Shown here one piece after another: positions 8,788 to 19,550 of a DNA stretch of 64,000 nt. The stretch is from Pseudomonas coleopterorum (GTDB lineage Bacteria; Pseudomonadota; Gammaproteobacteria; Pseudomonadales; Pseudomonadaceae): contig NZ_FNTZ01000001.1 of NCBI RefSeq assembly GCF_900105555.1, positions 3,351,501 through 3,415,500 of the forward strand, written 5' to 3'. The notes below the pieces were generated by a model. It made no database searches. It was not told where the DNA came from and was given only the letters and a program-made list of their open reading frames with translations. Numbering within the stretch: the stretch's first letter is position 1; each line of letters starts with the position of its first letter. The position numbers and the translations under genes are program-made.

Positions 8788-11700
8788 TTAGCTTTGCTGA
8801 ACCTCGCTGGGCTCGGGGCTACGCTGTGTATCACTATTGAAGCCGACCTGCTCGAGCAAGGTTAGTTCGCCAAGCAGAGTGTTCTCGGCCTCCTCGCGAC
8901 GTCGAGCGATGTCGTTGGCGCGGCGCAGGTAATCCCCACTGCTGCCCGGCTCCTGGCTGTCATCGAGCGCAGTGAGTTCGTCGGCGAAGGGCGCCAGGCG
9001 TCGCTCCAGCGTGGTCGCATGCTGTTCGCGCAGGTAGTCGACCCAGAACGACTGGCGGATCATGAACGTGGTGAACGCCGGCTCGGTCTCGGCCTGCAGG
9101 ACCTGCTGCTGGGCGGCGTCGTAGACGTCCACGCCGATACGTGCCGTCGCGGCGTAGGCCATGCTCTGCGGTTGTCCCGGTAGCGCCAGCCGACGTGCCA
9201 GATAGGTGCGCAGCGCCATGCGCACTTCCGCTTCATCGACGCCCACACCCAGGCGACGTCGTTCGGCGATGATGCGCAAGGCGACATGCTCGAGTCGATC
9301 CAGGCGGAACAAGCCGCGGGCCAGCTCGTAAAGGCGCCGACCACGCTGGGTCCAGGTCGCGCCTTGCAGCGCATCGTGCTGCAGGACCTGCACCTCCATG
9401 TCGCTGAACATCAACCGTTCTCCGTCCACGCAGGTGTCCAGTTGCTGCGCCATGGTGTAGAGGCGCTGGCGCAATTGACGGTGCGCCGAAGCACCCACGA
9501 TCACGTTCCAGACGCGCTGCGTCAGGTCGGCCGCGTCGCGGGTGAAATCCGGCGATCGGCGCAGGTTGTCGATCAACTGCAAAAAGGCATCGGAACCCTC
9601 TTCATCCACCAACCCTTGCCATAGCTGGGCGCGGTGACGGCGCTCGATCTCGTTGGCACCCTGTAGCCAGGCATCGACCAGAGGCCGTCCAACCCGGGAG
9701 GGACGAACGTCATTGGCCCGATGGGCGAAGAATTGGAAGCGTCGGTGCGGCCTGGAGCGTTCGAGCTGACGCAGGCTCGCCTGATCCAGTGCGTTGCGAT
9801 CCATGAAGACGTCGACGCCATTGGCCTCCAGCGGCTCGGCAAAGACCGAATCGGGGATGTGGCGCAACCGCGTGCGGTACAGGTTCAAGGTGCGCAGCGC
9901 CGGCAGGCGCGAAGCCCAAAGCGGCCAGAGTGGCAATGTCATACCTGCCAGATTGAGTTGCTGAAGCCGCGTGAAGCCGGTGGAAGTGGCGATCTGCCCG
10001 AGGGTGTTGCCGCTCAGGGTCAGCACGCTGAGGTTGGGCAACTGACCGAGCCGGTCGAGCAGCGCCTGATCAATGGTAAGGTTGCACAAGGTCAGGTCCA
10101 GCTCGGTGAGCTGGGTCAGCCGGTCGACCACTTCGGGCAGATGGGCGATTGCACATTCACGCAGGGTCAGGCTACGCAACTGCGTGAAACTGCCGAGCAG
10201 GTTGGTCAGCGCCGGGGCATCGACCGTGCTACCGGTCAAGTTCAGATGCGTGACGAAACGCAGGTCCGCGCTCAAGGCAGGAAACCCCAACAGAGGTACG
10301 TAGGTCAGGTTCAGATAATAGTTGAACCCGTTGGACGCTCGCTCGGAAGGCAACTGGCGCCGCCAGGCAATGTCCAGGCGCGCCGTGACGTCGGCGCGGT
10401 AATAGACCAGATCGCCGCTGCTGGCGTTGTACCGCGCCGGGAGATTGGCGGGGGCCGGTTGTCGCGACCATGCATCCAATTGGGCATGCATCTGATTGCG
10501 CTCGTAGGTGAGGTTGTCCAAACCCTGCATTATATCGGCGCGGCTCATGCCGGTTTGCTCGTAAAGCCCCAACAACTCTCGTGCTGCCGACTCGCTGGTG
10601 CCAGGGTAGAGGCGGCGAATGCGCGCCACCAATACCCGGCGCGACAGGGCTACCTCGCGCCGTCCGCTCATCGGATAACCAACCCGACCGTAGCCGTCGC
10701 GCATCGGTGCCCGGTAGTTCTCCGACAAGGGTGTCTGTCCCAGCCAGCGAGCGCAGGCATCGCGATGGGCAAAGGCGTAATCACGTACCGCGTCGGCTTG
10801 CGCATTCTGGCCGAGCACCTTTTTTACGGCCTCCGCCAGCTCCACACTGTCCACCGACTGCGCCACGCTGAAGCACAGCCCCTCGAAGGCGCGGTTGAGT
10901 CGCTGACACTGCTGGTAGGCACGTGCGCGTTCGGCCAGTTTCAAAGGGATGCGTCGAGTGGAGACCATCTGCGCCTGTTCGCCAGGCGGTACATCGAGCA
11001 ATACCTCTTCGGCGGCCGCTACGCTGAGGGTGGGAAAATCTCGACGGATCAGCTGGTTCGCGGGCCCGCTGCCAAAGTGGGTAGCGTCGTAGAGCGTTTC
11101 GAAACGGGTTGCTGCAGCGGTACCGGCAAGTCCGGCGCTTTGCACCTGGCGATGCAAGGCAAAGCGTTGCACCGTATCTACCAGCAGGGCGGCGGGCTTG
11201 TCGGCCTTGACATAGATTGCGTCCAGCGACGTTGGCTCAAGTCCCGTGCTGGCCAGCGCATGATGGATATCCTGCTCAGTCATGCCTGACGAACACCAGC
11301 TCAGGCGATCACGCAGCGTTGCACCACGCGGTTCGAGTTGCTGCTCGACGGCCAAGCGCCAACCGGCACCGGTTTCCTCGATCAGCGGCCGATAGGCATC
11401 GGTCTCGCGCGGATGGGTAATACGCCACTGCTGGTGCAGATCGTCGAACAGAATGTCATGGACCCGCTCGTCAATGACCACGCTGTCGCGCCCTTCCTCG
11501 TGATACAGGCCGTCGCTATCGGGCAGCAGGTCGGCTGACAAGGGCTGCGCGGCGACATAGTCGTCCAGGTTGGGGCGCCAGAGATCATGGCGACCATCGG
11601 CGAGCGTCACCGGCACCAGCTCCGCCAACTGCGTATCGGCGACCACCTCGGGTACCTTGGGCGCGATCCATGTGGTGCCAGCGTGCACAGCGCCAGCAAA

Positions 11701-13083
11701 CACCGCCATGGTGGCCAGGTTCTCGGCAATGCCCATGGCATGGGTGAAGGCGGCATGGTCGTCGCCGTGGCGCCAATCGTCGATACCGCTGAACACCTCA
11801 TGCAGCAACTGCGCGGCAGCGCACGTCAGCATGGCCGTCCCCAACGCCGGGATCAGCAGACTGGCGATATTGAGCAAGGTCATGCCGGCATTCAGGTAAC
11901 GCCTACGCTCGCGCTCCAGCGTGATGGCGTCCTCATCAGCGGTCGGCACCGCTATCACGCGGGCGTCCTGGTAGATCTTGATCAAGCGGTCACTGTGCTG
12001 TAACTCGAACAGATCGCCCACTACCAGGCGTTTTTCCAGGTTCAGATGCTCACGCCACCCCCCTGCAGAGCCTTGAAGCCGCTGCGACAGGCGCTCGCTG
12101 AAAGGGGTCGCGAACTTCTCGCCGGCCAAGGTGGTGACATAGGCTCGGTAGTCACTCTCCTTCAGCTTTTCACCCAACTGGTCGGCAAAGGCCTGGAACG
12201 ACGCGTATTGCTTGATCGGATGGTTGGGTTCGCCTGGCATCAGCACGACACAGCGGCCGTCCACGGTCGACTCGATCAGTTGCACACCATAAAGGGAGAC
12301 GGCAGTGAAGTCGGGACTGCCCAGCAAACGAAGCCAGTGATAACGCACGGCACTGCCCGCCCAGGTCGGCGCGCTGCCTTCCGCGATCTGCAGCAGCATG
12401 CGATAGCCGTCTTCCTCGACGTCACCACGCAGACGGGCGATGTGGGCCAGCACCGTGAAATGAGCACGATCGTTGCGTTTGAACAGCGCCGTGACCTGTT
12501 CGGGGTTCTCTTGGGGTTTGAATACCGTATCCAGGTGGGTCTGGTAACGCTGGCCCAGGTCCAGGCTGCGACACATCGTGGCGAATCGCTTCGGATCGAG
12601 GTCGACCGCCGGCGTGTCGCTGCGGGCCCGGAAATCGATGTTCTTGCCGGCAGTGACGTATTCGATGCCCCCGACAGGCAGTACCATCGAACCTGCGGGA
12701 AACGCCAGGTTCGCTTCGAAATTCTGCATCGCGGCAACCAGCAGGTTCTGCTCGATGGGCCACCGATGACTGAAACCCATTCCGACGTTGTGCATTGCTC
12801 GTACCAGCGTGTGGCGCTTTGGATCGATATCGAGCTGGAATTGGGTGCGCAACGCCTCCCTGACCTGCTCCGCGCAGAACTCGGTGACGTCGCGCAGCCT
12901 GGCAAGCACAGGCGCGAGCGCCAGCTTGGCAGCATGGCTTTCGTTCTGGCTGGCGCTCATGGCCTGGCGCATCGCCGGACTGGCCTGAGTCAGCCAGTCG
13001 GGTAGCCGTTGCGCGACGATGCGCGCGTGTCGGCTGTCCCTAGTATTGCTGGCTTGACTCATTGGAGGATAGATCGTTTGCAT
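8788..13083 (-). CDS. Giant LRR protein with N-terminal toxin-like domain and C-terminal NEL E3 ubiquitin ligase domain
   Basis: A 1431-aa protein starting MQTIYPPMSQ; AAGGAG lies 7 nt before this ATG, so it is preferred to the upstream ATG at 13116. The N-terminal ~900 residues resemble the dermonecrotic-toxin-like domain (DUF6543) found in pseudomonad NEL proteins, and include a hydrophobic stretch with LLIPALGTAMLTCAAAQLL. Leucine-rich repeats follow at about residues 935-1070 (for example LPNLSVLTLSGNTLGQI). The C-terminus has the IpaH/SspH catalytic signature C-x-D (TCVDGERLMFSDMEVQVL); the candidate nucleophile is Cys1218. Family knowledge predicts transfer of host ubiquitin. No secretion apparatus or chaperone gene is adjacent. 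The gene separates pap from mnmC. Confidence 0.85.
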   Translation of the reverse strand: MQTIYPPMSQASNTRDSRHARIVAQRLPDWLTQASPAMRQAMSASQNESHAAKLALAPVLARLRDVTEFCAEQVREALRTQFQLDIDPKRHTLVRAMHNVGMGFSHRWPIEQNLLVAAMQNFEANLAFPAGSMVLPVGGIEYVTAGKNIDFRARSDTPAVDLDPKRFATMCRSLDLGQRYQTHLDTVFKPQENPEQVTALFKRNDRAHFTVLAHIARLRGDVEEDGYRMLLQIAEGSAPTWAGSAVRYHWLRLLGSPDFTAVSLYGVQLIESTVDGRCVVLMPGEPNHPIKQYASFQAFADQLGEKLKESDYRAYVTTLAGEKFATPFSERLSQRLQGSAGGWREHLNLEKRLVVGDLFELQHSDRLIKIYQDARVIAVPTADEDAITLERERRRYLNAGMTLLNIASLLIPALGTAMLTCAAAQLLHEVFSGIDDWRHGDDHAAFTHAMGIAENLATMAVFAGAVHAGTTWIAPKVPEVVADTQLAELVPVTLADGRHDLWRPNLDDYVAAQPLSADLLPDSDGLYHEEGRDSVVIDERVHDILFDDLHQQWRITHPRETDAYRPLIEETGAGWRLAVEQQLEPRGATLRDRLSWCSSGMTEQDIHHALASTGLEPTSLDAIYVKADKPAALLVDTVQRFALHRQVQSAGLAGTAAATRFETLYDATHFGSGPANQLIRRDFPTLSVAAAEEVLLDVPPGEQAQMVSTRRIPLKLAERARAYQQCQRLNRAFEGLCFSVAQSVDSVELAEAVKKVLGQNAQADAVRDYAFAHRDACARWLGQTPLSENYRAPMRDGYGRVGYPMSGRREVALSRRVLVARIRRLYPGTSESAARELLGLYEQTGMSRADIMQGLDNLTYERNQMHAQLDAWSRQPAPANLPARYNASSGDLVYYRADVTARLDIAWRRQLPSERASNGFNYYLNLTYVPLLGFPALSADLRFVTHLNLTGSTVDAPALTNLLGSFTQLRSLTLRECAIAHLPEVVDRLTQLTELDLTLCNLTIDQALLDRLGQLPNLSVLTLSGNTLGQIATSTGFTRLQQLNLAGMTLPLWPLWASRLPALRTLNLYRTRLRHIPDSVFAEPLEANGVDVFMDRNALDQASLRQLERSRPHRRFQFFAHRANDVRPSRVGRPLVDAWLQGANEIERRHRAQLWQGLVDEEGSDAFLQLIDNLRRSPDFTRDAADLTQRVWNVIVGASAHRQLRQRLYTMAQQLDTCVDGERLMFSDMEVQVLQHDALQGATWTQRGRRLYELARGLFRLDRLEHVALRIIAERRRLGVGVDEAEVRMALRTYLARRLALPGQPQSMAYAATARIGVDVYDAAQQQVLQAETEPAFTTFMIRQSFWVDYLREQHATTLERRLAPFADELTALDDSQEPGSSGDYLRRANDIARRREEAENTLLGELTLLEQVGFNSDTQRSPEPSEVQQS

Positions 13084-13260
13084 GGTCGGCTCCTTGCCGA
13101 GAAGGGGAACGTGCACGGTAGCGAGTGCGATGCCCTTCGGGACGCGTATTAATCACCACCTGAGGACGGCCATCAGGTGTGCTGCAGTTCACCCGCCGAT
13201 GCACCCGCGAAGTGAAGCGGGCGAGCTACAATGCCCCCCTTGCCCATTGCCGAAGCCGTC

Positions 13261-15234
13261 ATGAAAACCCCGAGCCTTCTCGCCCAGCTGGACTGGACCG
13301 ACACCGGTCACCCTCGATCGCGCGCCTTTGGCGACGTGTATTTCGCCGCCGACGGCCTGGCCGAAACCCGCCATGTGTTCATCGAGCAGAATCAGTTGGC
13401 CGCACGCTTCGCCGCCCTTCCGGACGACGGTCGTCTGGTGATCGGGGAGACCGGCTTCGGCACCGGGCTGAGTTTTCTCTGCGCCTGGCAATGTTTCGCC
13501 ACCTCGGCCGCACCGGGCGCCCGTCTGCATTTCATCAGCGTGGAAAAATACCCCCTGAGCGCCGCAGACCTGACCCGTGCCCTGGCCCTGTGGCCGGAGC
13601 TGTCGGCCTACAGCGACGCATTGCTGAGGCAGTATGTGGCCGTGCATGAAGGCTTCCAGCGGCTGATCTTCGACGGCGGCCGGGTCACCCTGACGCTGCT
13701 GATCGGCGATGCGCTGGAGCAGCTGCCATGCCTCGAGGGCCAGGTCGACGCCTGGTTTCTGGATGGTTTCGCCCCGGCGTGCAACCCCGACATGTGGACC
13801 CCCGAGCTGTTCGCCGAGCTGGCGAGGCTGGCGGCGCCCGGGGCGACGCTGGCAACGTTCACCAGTACCGGCTGGGTGCGCCGCGGCTTGGCGGCGGTCG
13901 GCTTCAAGATGAAACGGGTGCCGGGCATCGGCAACAAATGGCATGTGTCCCGAGGCGTGTTCCTGGGCGATAGCGGCGCGCCTGCGCCTGCGGCCAAGCC
14001 CTGGTTCGCCCGCCCCAAGCCGGTCACGGGGGAGCGCCACGCGCTGGTCATCGGTGCCGGCCTGGCAGGGTGCGCCACCGCAGCCAGCCTGGCGGCGCGC
14101 GGCTGGCGCGTGTCGTTGCTCGAACGGCATGCCGAGCTCGCCCAGGAAGCGTCGGGCAATCCCCAGGGCGTGCTGTACTTGAAGCTGTCAGCCCACGGCA
14201 CGGCGCTTTCGCAGTTGATCCTTGCCGGCTTCGGCCACACCCGTCGCCTGCTCGAACAACTGCAACGCGGGCACGACTGGGATGCCTGCGGCGTGCTGCA
14301 ACTGGCCTTCGATGACAAGGAAGCGCAGCGCCAGCAGCAGCTGGCCGATGCATTCCAGCCTGAGCTGCTGCACCAACTGGATCGTCTCGAAGCCCAAGCG
14401 CAGGCAGGTGTCGAACTGCCCAGCGGCGGTCTGTTCTACCCTGAAGGTGGCTGGGTCCACCCGCCGGCGCTGTGCGAGCATCTGGCCCGCCATCCTCGCA
14501 TCACCTTGCTGCGCCATCATGACGTGGCCGAACTGCGCTACCTCGACGGTCAATGGCAGGCCTTCGACGGTGACCACCACCTGGCCAGTGCGCCGGTGGC
14601 CGTGCTGACTTGCGCCGCCCAGGTCCGGGCCTTTGCCCAGACCGCCACGCTGCCGCTCAAGCGCATTCGCGGACAGATCACCCGCCTGCCCGAAACGGCG
14701 CGCAGCGCTGCGCTGTCGACGGTGGTCTGCGCCGAAGGCTACGTTGCCCCTGCCCGTTCGGGCGAACACACGCTGGGCGCCAGCTTCGATTTCCACAGCG
14801 ACGACCTGACACCGACCCAGGCCGACAACCGCGACAACCTGGCGCTGCTCGAGGCCATTTCCCCGGATCTGGCGAGTCGCATCGACAGCGCCTCAATGCC
14901 TATCGAGCAACTGCAAGGCCGGGCCGGATTTCGCTGCACCAGCCCTGACTACCTGCCCATCATCGGGCCGGTGGCCGACGCTCAGGCCTTCGCCGAGCGC
15001 TTTGCGATCCTGGCCAAGGACGCCCGTCAGGTGCCCGAGCAGCCTTGCCCGTGGCTGCCAGGGCTGTACGTGAACAGCGGGCATGGCTCGCGGGGGCTGA
15101 TCACTGCCCCGCTGTCGGGTGAACTGATCGCTGCCTGGCTGGACGACGAGCCTCTGCCGCTGCCACGCGAGGTGGCCTGGGCGTGTCATCCGAATCGCTT
15201 CGCGCTGCGGCGCCTGATACGCAACAAAGCTTGA
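13261..15234 (+). CDS. mnmC: Bifunctional tRNA 5-methylaminomethyl-2-thiouridine methyltransferase / FAD oxidase
   Basis: Completes mnm5s2U34 in tRNAs: the FAD domain removes the carboxymethyl group and the methyltransferase domain adds a methyl. The N-terminal SAM domain (about residues 1-240) has GETGFGTGLSF. The C-terminal oxidase starts at VIGAGLAGCATAASLAARGW (about residue 265). The ATG at 13261 (MKTPSLLAQLDW) fits the family N-terminus better than the in-frame ATG at 13231. It is divergent from the NEL-type gene. Confidence 0.94.
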   Translation: MKTPSLLAQLDWTDTGHPRSRAFGDVYFAADGLAETRHVFIEQNQLAARFAALPDDGRLVIGETGFGTGLSFLCAWQCFATSAAPGARLHFISVEKYPLSAADLTRALALWPELSAYSDALLRQYVAVHEGFQRLIFDGGRVTLTLLIGDALEQLPCLEGQVDAWFLDGFAPACNPDMWTPELFAELARLAAPGATLATFTSTGWVRRGLAAVGFKMKRVPGIGNKWHVSRGVFLGDSGAPAPAAKPWFARPKPVTGERHALVIGAGLAGCATAASLAARGWRVSLLERHAELAQEASGNPQGVLYLKLSAHGTALSQLILAGFGHTRRLLEQLQRGHDWDACGVLQLAFDDKEAQRQQQLADAFQPELLHQLDRLEAQAQAGVELPSGGLFYPEGGWVHPPALCEHLARHPRITLLRHHDVAELRYLDGQWQAFDGDHHLASAPVAVLTCAAQVRAFAQTATLPLKRIRGQITRLPETARSAALSTVVCAEGYVAPARSGEHTLGASFDFHSDDLTPTQADNRDNLALLEAISPDLASRIDSASMPIEQLQGRAGFRCTSPDYLPIIGPVADAQAFAERFAILAKDARQVPEQPCPWLPGLYVNSGHGSRGLITAPLSGELIAAWLDDEPLPLPREVAWACHPNRFALRRLIRNKA

Positions 15235-15324
15235 ACCTGCTCGGGGGCCGGTACTCACAGTCACAGCCCCCTTCGCTGCCGAGGCGTGAGCGTCGCGGCT
15301 TCACCGTCATGAAGAAACCAGCCC

Positions 15325-15993
15325 ATGTTGCGTATTCAGGGTTTGCACAAGACCTACTCCACACCGCAAGGCCCGCTGCCCGTGCTGCAAGGTATCGACC
15401 TGCACCTGGAGCGTGGCGCCAGCCTGGCCCTGATGGGTGAATCGGGCAGCGGCAAAAGTACCCTGCTGCATCTGGTGGCCGGTCTGGATGTCGCCGACAG
15501 CGGACGAATCGAAGCCGCCGGGCAGGTGCTTACCCAGATGAGCGAGCGGGAACTGGCACGCTGGCGGCGCTGCGACATCGGTCTGATCTTCCAGCAATTC
15601 AACCTGATCGGCAGCCTCAGCGTGGCCGATAACCTGGCCTTCCAGGCCCGTCTGGCCGGACGCCTGGACCCCGCCTGGCAGCGTGAGCTGGCCGAACGGC
15701 TGGGCCTGTCGGCCCTGTTGCAGCGCTACCCCGAGCAACTGTCCGGCGGGCAGCAGCAGCGCGTGGCCCTGGGCCGCGCCCTGGCCTCGCGCCCGCCGCT
15801 GTTGCTGGCCGACGAGCCCACCGGCAATCTGGACGAGGCCACCAGCGAACAGGCGCTGGACCTGATGCTGGAGCTGCTGCAAGCCACGGGCAGCACGCTT
15901 TTGATGGTGACTCACAGCCCGCTGGTGGCCGCGCGCCTTGAACATCGCGTGGTGCTCAAGGCCTGCCGCATCGTCGCCGGGTCGGATCGCTGA
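15325..15993 (+). CDS. ABC transporter ATPase (LolD/MacB type)
   Basis: A 222-aa nucleotide-binding subunit. Walker A is GESGSGKS (38-45), the signature motif is [16 protein letters not shown], and Walker B is [13 protein letters not shown]. This subfamily powers MacB/LolCDE-type mechanotransmission across the envelope rather than ordinary substrate import. The partner permease starts immediately downstream, and a lipoprotein of the CrtC/AttH family follows, so the three form one operon. Confidence 0.93.
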   Translation: MLRIQGLHKTYSTPQGPLPVLQGIDLHLERGASLALMGESGSGKSTLLHLVAGLDVADSGRIEAAGQVLTQMSERELARWRRCDIGLIFQQFNLIGSLSVADNLAFQARLAGRLDPAWQRELAERLGLSALLQRYPEQLSGGQQQRVALGRALASRPPLLLADEPTGNLDEATSEQALDLMLELLQATGSTLLMVTHSPLVAARLEHRVVLKACRIVAGSDR

Positions 15994-16000
15994 CGTGGCG

Positions 16001-18466
16001 GTGCTGTACTGGACCATGAGCAGCCTGCTCAGCCATTGGCGCCGGCATCCGGTCCAGGGCGTGGCACTGATCACCGGCCTGTGGTTGGCCACTGCGTTGT
16101 TCACCGGTGTACTCGCGCTGAACAGCCAGGCGCGGCAGAGCTATGCACTGGCCAGTCAGATGATCGGCGGGCAGGCCCAGGCGAGCATCGTGGCACGCGA
16201 CGGCGCAGAGCTGGCGCAATCGACCTTCGTTGACCTGCGCCTGCAGGGTTGGCCGGTCTCGCCCGTGCTCGAAGGTCGAATCACCCTGCCCTCCCGCCCG
16301 CAACTGCGCCTGCAGGTGGTAGGGATCGAACCCCTGACGCTACCGATGGGCAGTCCCGTGGCGGGCGCGGTGCCCAATGTGGATGAGCTGAGCGTGTTCA
16401 TCGGCGCACCTGGCCGAACCTGGGTGGCACCACAGACCCTGCGCGAACTGGGCGCCGAGGAAGGCGCGCGCCTGCAGACCAGCAACGGCAGCACGCTGCC
16501 CCCCTTGCAGACACGCGCCCAGGCAGCACCCGGGGTGTTGCTGATGGACATCGGTGCGGCCCAGACGGTCCTGCAGATGCCCGACCAGTTGAGCCGACTG
16601 CTGCTGCCCAGGACGTTCCAGCAAGCCCTTCCCGAGGCTTATACCGATCGCCTGCAGATCAACCGCAGCGACGCCGATGGCGACCTTGCCCGCCTGACCG
16701 ACAGTTTCCACCTGAACCTGACCGCCCTCGGCCTGCTGGCCTTCGTGGTCGGTCTGTTCATCGTCCACGCCGCAATCGGCCTGGCGCTGGAGCAGCGCCG
16801 CGCCCTGCTGCGCACCCTGCGCGCCTGTGGCGTGAGCGCCGCCTTGCTGGTGCTGGCCCTGGTGCTGGAGCTGGGCCTGCTGGCGCTGCTCGGTGGTCTG
16901 GCCGGCATTGCCAGTGGCTACGGACTGGCCAGCCTGCTGCTGCCGGACGTCGCCGCCAGCCTGCGCGGTCTGTATGGCGCGGAAGTCGCCGGGCAATTGA
17001 ACCTGAGTCCGTCGTGGTGGCTGGCAGGCCTTGCGCTGAGCCTGGGCGGCGTACTGCTGGCCGGTGCCGACAGCCTGTGGCGCGCCGCACGCCTGCCGCT
17101 GCTGTCTTTGTCTGGCGGCGAAGCCTGGCATCAGGCCCATCGCCAATGGCTGCGGCGTCAGGCCGTGGTGGCTGCGGGGGCAGCCGTATTGGCGCTGGCG
17201 TGTGCCGTGTTCGGCAACGGTCTGGCCAGTGGCTTCGTGCTGATGGGCAGCCTCTTGCTGGCGGCGGCACTGGCCCTGCCGGTCCTGCTCAGCACTGTCC
17301 TCGCCCTGCTTGCCCGGCGTCGTTGGGGCGTACTGGGACAATGGTTTCTTGCCGACTGTCGCCAGCAGTTGCCTGGCCTGAGCCTGGCGCTCATGGCGCT
17401 GCTGTTGGCCTTGGCCGCCAACATTGGCGCCGCGAGCATGACCGAGGGTTTCCGCCAGACCTTCAGCGGCTGGCTGGAACAGCGCCTGAGCGCCGAGCTG
17501 TACCTGCGCCCGCAACACCCCGAGCAGGCTCAGGCGTTGCAGCAATGGTTGCAGCAACAGAATGAAGTGCAGCAGGTCCTGCCCGGCTGGGAAATGCAGA
17601 TCCGTCAGCAAGGCTGGCCAACCGAATTGGCGGCGGTGATCGATGCTCCTCTCTATCGCCAGCACTGGCCGCTGCTCGAACAGGCCGCCGGCAACCCGTG
17701 GGATCAATTGTTTTCCGGCGACAACCTGATGCTCAGCGAGCAACTGGCCCGCCGCCTGAATGTGGGCATCGGCGCGCGGCTCACACTGCCCGCCGCCCAG
17801 GGACAATGGAACCCGACGGTGGTAGGTATCTACGCCGACTACGGCAACCCCAAGGGGCATATCCTGGTCAGTGCCGAGCAGTTCCAGCGTCACTGGCCGG
17901 GTACTCCCCCCGCGCGTTTCGCGTTGCGTATGGCCGAGGCTGATACTGCCTCGCTGAAAAACAAAGTGCAGCAAGCGTTCGGCCTGGACGACAGCCATGT
18001 GGTGGAGCAGCAACAACTCAAGCGCTGGGCCTCGCAGGTTTTCGAACGCACCTTCAGCGCCACCGCCGCGCTGAATGCGCTGACGCTGGGGGTGGCCGGG
18101 GTCGCCCTGTTCATTGGCTTGCTGACCCAGAGTCAGAGTCGCCTGGGCCAGCTTGCACCGCTGTGGGCCATGGGTGTCGGCCGTCGCCAGCTGATTCTGT
18201 TGAGTGTGGCGCAGACCTTGATCCTGGCCCTCTTGACCTTGCTGCTCGCCGTGCCGCTGGGCATTCTGCTCGCCTGGTGTCTGGTCGCGGTGATCAATGT
18301 GCAGGCCTTCGGCTGGCGCCTGCCGTTGCAAGTGTTTCCCCTGCAGATTCTGCAACTGTGCGGCCTGGCACTGATCGCCGCGATGCTGGCTTCGGCCTGG
18401 CCCATGCGGCGTCTGCAACGCAGCCAACCCACCGACCTGCTGCGAGTGATGGCCAGTGAACGCTAA
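16001..18466 (+). CDS. FtsX-like ABC transporter permease
   Basis: Large permease with an N-terminal membrane segment (ALITGLWLATALFTGV), a periplasmic domain, a group of helices near residues 245-360, further central helices, a second periplasmic domain, and three C-terminal helices, as in duplicated FtsX/MacB-type permeases. I place the start at a GTG at 16001 (reading VLYWTMSSLLSHW) because homologues begin at LYWT; the ATG at 16016 is the alternative. It ends 11 bp inside the next gene, indicating translational coupling. Confidence 0.88.
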   Translation: MLYWTMSSLLSHWRRHPVQGVALITGLWLATALFTGVLALNSQARQSYALASQMIGGQAQASIVARDGAELAQSTFVDLRLQGWPVSPVLEGRITLPSRPQLRLQVVGIEPLTLPMGSPVAGAVPNVDELSVFIGAPGRTWVAPQTLRELGAEEGARLQTSNGSTLPPLQTRAQAAPGVLLMDIGAAQTVLQMPDQLSRLLLPRTFQQALPEAYTDRLQINRSDADGDLARLTDSFHLNLTALGLLAFVVGLFIVHAAIGLALEQRRALLRTLRACGVSAALLVLALVLELGLLALLGGLAGIASGYGLASLLLPDVAASLRGLYGAEVAGQLNLSPSWWLAGLALSLGGVLLAGADSLWRAARLPLLSLSGGEAWHQAHRQWLRRQAVVAAGAAVLALACAVFGNGLASGFVLMGSLLLAAALALPVLLSTVLALLARRRWGVLGQWFLADCRQQLPGLSLALMALLLALAANIGAASMTEGFRQTFSGWLEQRLSAELYLRPQHPEQAQALQQWLQQQNEVQQVLPGWEMQIRQQGWPTELAAVIDAPLYRQHWPLLEQAAGNPWDQLFSGDNLMLSEQLARRLNVGIGARLTLPAAQGQWNPTVVGIYADYGNPKGHILVSAEQFQRHWPGTPPARFALRMAEADTASLKNKVQQAFGLDDSHVVEQQQLKRWASQVFERTFSATAALNALTLGVAGVALFIGLLTQSQSRLGQLAPLWAMGVGRRQLILLSVAQTLILALLTLLLAVPLGILLAWCLVAVINVQAFGWRLPLQVFPLQILQLCGLALIAAMLASAWPMRRLQRSQPTDLLRVMASER

Positions 18467-19535
18467 GCTGATCCAAACCCTGTTGCTGGCTGTATCGTTC
18501 GCAGTGAGCGGGTGCGAACCGACGCCGCCGCCGGCCGGTTTCGCCGGACTGGGCGGACAGGCTGGCGACTTCGCCCAGGTCAAGCCGGGGAAGGTCTTCA
18601 GCTTTCCAGCCGATCATGGCGCCCACCCGGACTTCCGCATCGAATGGTGGTACCTGACCGCCAACCTCGAAGACGACCAGGGCCAGCGCTTCGGTGTGCA
18701 GTGGACACTGTTCCGCAGCGCCCTGGCGCCGGGCAGCACGGCGTCCGGCTGGAACAACCGCAATCTGTGGATCGGTCATGCCGGACTCACTTCGGCGACT
18801 GGTCATTACAGCGCGCAGACCTTGGCCCGAGGTGGTATCGGCCAGGCGGGTGTAGAGGTCAAACCGTTCAACGCCTGGATCGACGATTGGCACCTGCGCA
18901 GCCAGCCGGGCGCTGCGGACAGCCTGGCGGCCATGGACGTGCAGGCCCAAGGCCAGGGCTTCGCCTACCAATTGGCACTGACCAGCGAGCGTGCGCTGGT
19001 ACTTCAGGGCGAGCAGGGCTACAGCCGCAAGTCCGATGCCGGGCAGGCTTCGTATTACTACAGCCAGCCATTTTTCAGCGCAGCCGGGCAGGTGCAGATC
19101 GAAGGCAAGCGCTATCAGGTCAAGGGCCGTGCCTGGCTCGACCGGGAATGGAGCAGCCAACCATTGGCCGCCGATCAGTCCGGCTGGGACTGGTTTTCCC
19201 TGCACCTGGACGACGGCCAGCAGTTGATGGTGTTTCGTCTGCGTGGCGCCGGCGAACAACATTTTCTCAGCGGCAACTGGATAGACGCGCAGGGCCATAG
19301 CACGCCGTTGGCACCGGGCAGCATCAGCCTGCGCCCACTGCAGGACACCCGTGTGGCCGGCAGGCAGGTGCCCACGCGCTGGGCCATCGACATCCCCAGC
19401 CATGCCTTGCATGTGGAAACCACGGCATTGAACCCCAAGGCCTGGATGGCGGTAGGCACGCCCTACTGGGAAGGCCCGGTGACCCTGACCGGGAGCCACG
19501 GCGGCGAAGGCTATCTGGAAATGACCGGATACTGA
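18456..19535 (+). CDS. CrtC/AttH-like (lipocalin-type) lipoprotein
   Basis: A 359-aa protein with a lipoprotein signal peptide (lipobox AVSGC, Cys20), then the CrtC/AttH N-terminal domain with the typical [14 protein letters not shown] and [11 protein letters not shown] motifs. Carotenoid 1,2-hydratases gave the family its name, but these bacterial lipoproteins travel with ABC ATPase/FtsX pairs and have no carotenoid context here. Its 5' end overlaps the permease. It is a plausible periplasmic partner of the transporter; the substrate is unknown. Confidence 0.87.
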   Translation: MNAKLIQTLLLAVSFAVSGCEPTPPPAGFAGLGGQAGDFAQVKPGKVFSFPADHGAHPDFRIEWWYLTANLEDDQGQRFGVQWTLFRSALAPGSTASGWNNRNLWIGHAGLTSATGHYSAQTLARGGIGQAGVEVKPFNAWIDDWHLRSQPGAADSLAAMDVQAQGQGFAYQLALTSERALVLQGEQGYSRKSDAGQASYYYSQPFFSAAGQVQIEGKRYQVKGRAWLDREWSSQPLAADQSGWDWFSLHLDDGQQLMVFRLRGAGEQHFLSGNWIDAQGHSTPLAPGSISLRPLQDTRVAGRQVPTRWAIDIPSHALHVETTALNPKAWMAVGTPYWEGPVTLTGSHGGEGYLEMTGY

Positions 19536-19550
19536 TACACGCACGGCTTT

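Noticed and set aside
7141..8865. Plus-strand ORF of 574 aa opposite pap
   Set aside because: Antisense of a clear PPK2 gene; no recognisable domain.
16340..18583. Minus-strand ORF of 747 aa opposite the FtsX-like permease
   Set aside because: Shadow of the high-GC permease gene; composition dominated by Gln, His and Gly, no start context or homologue.
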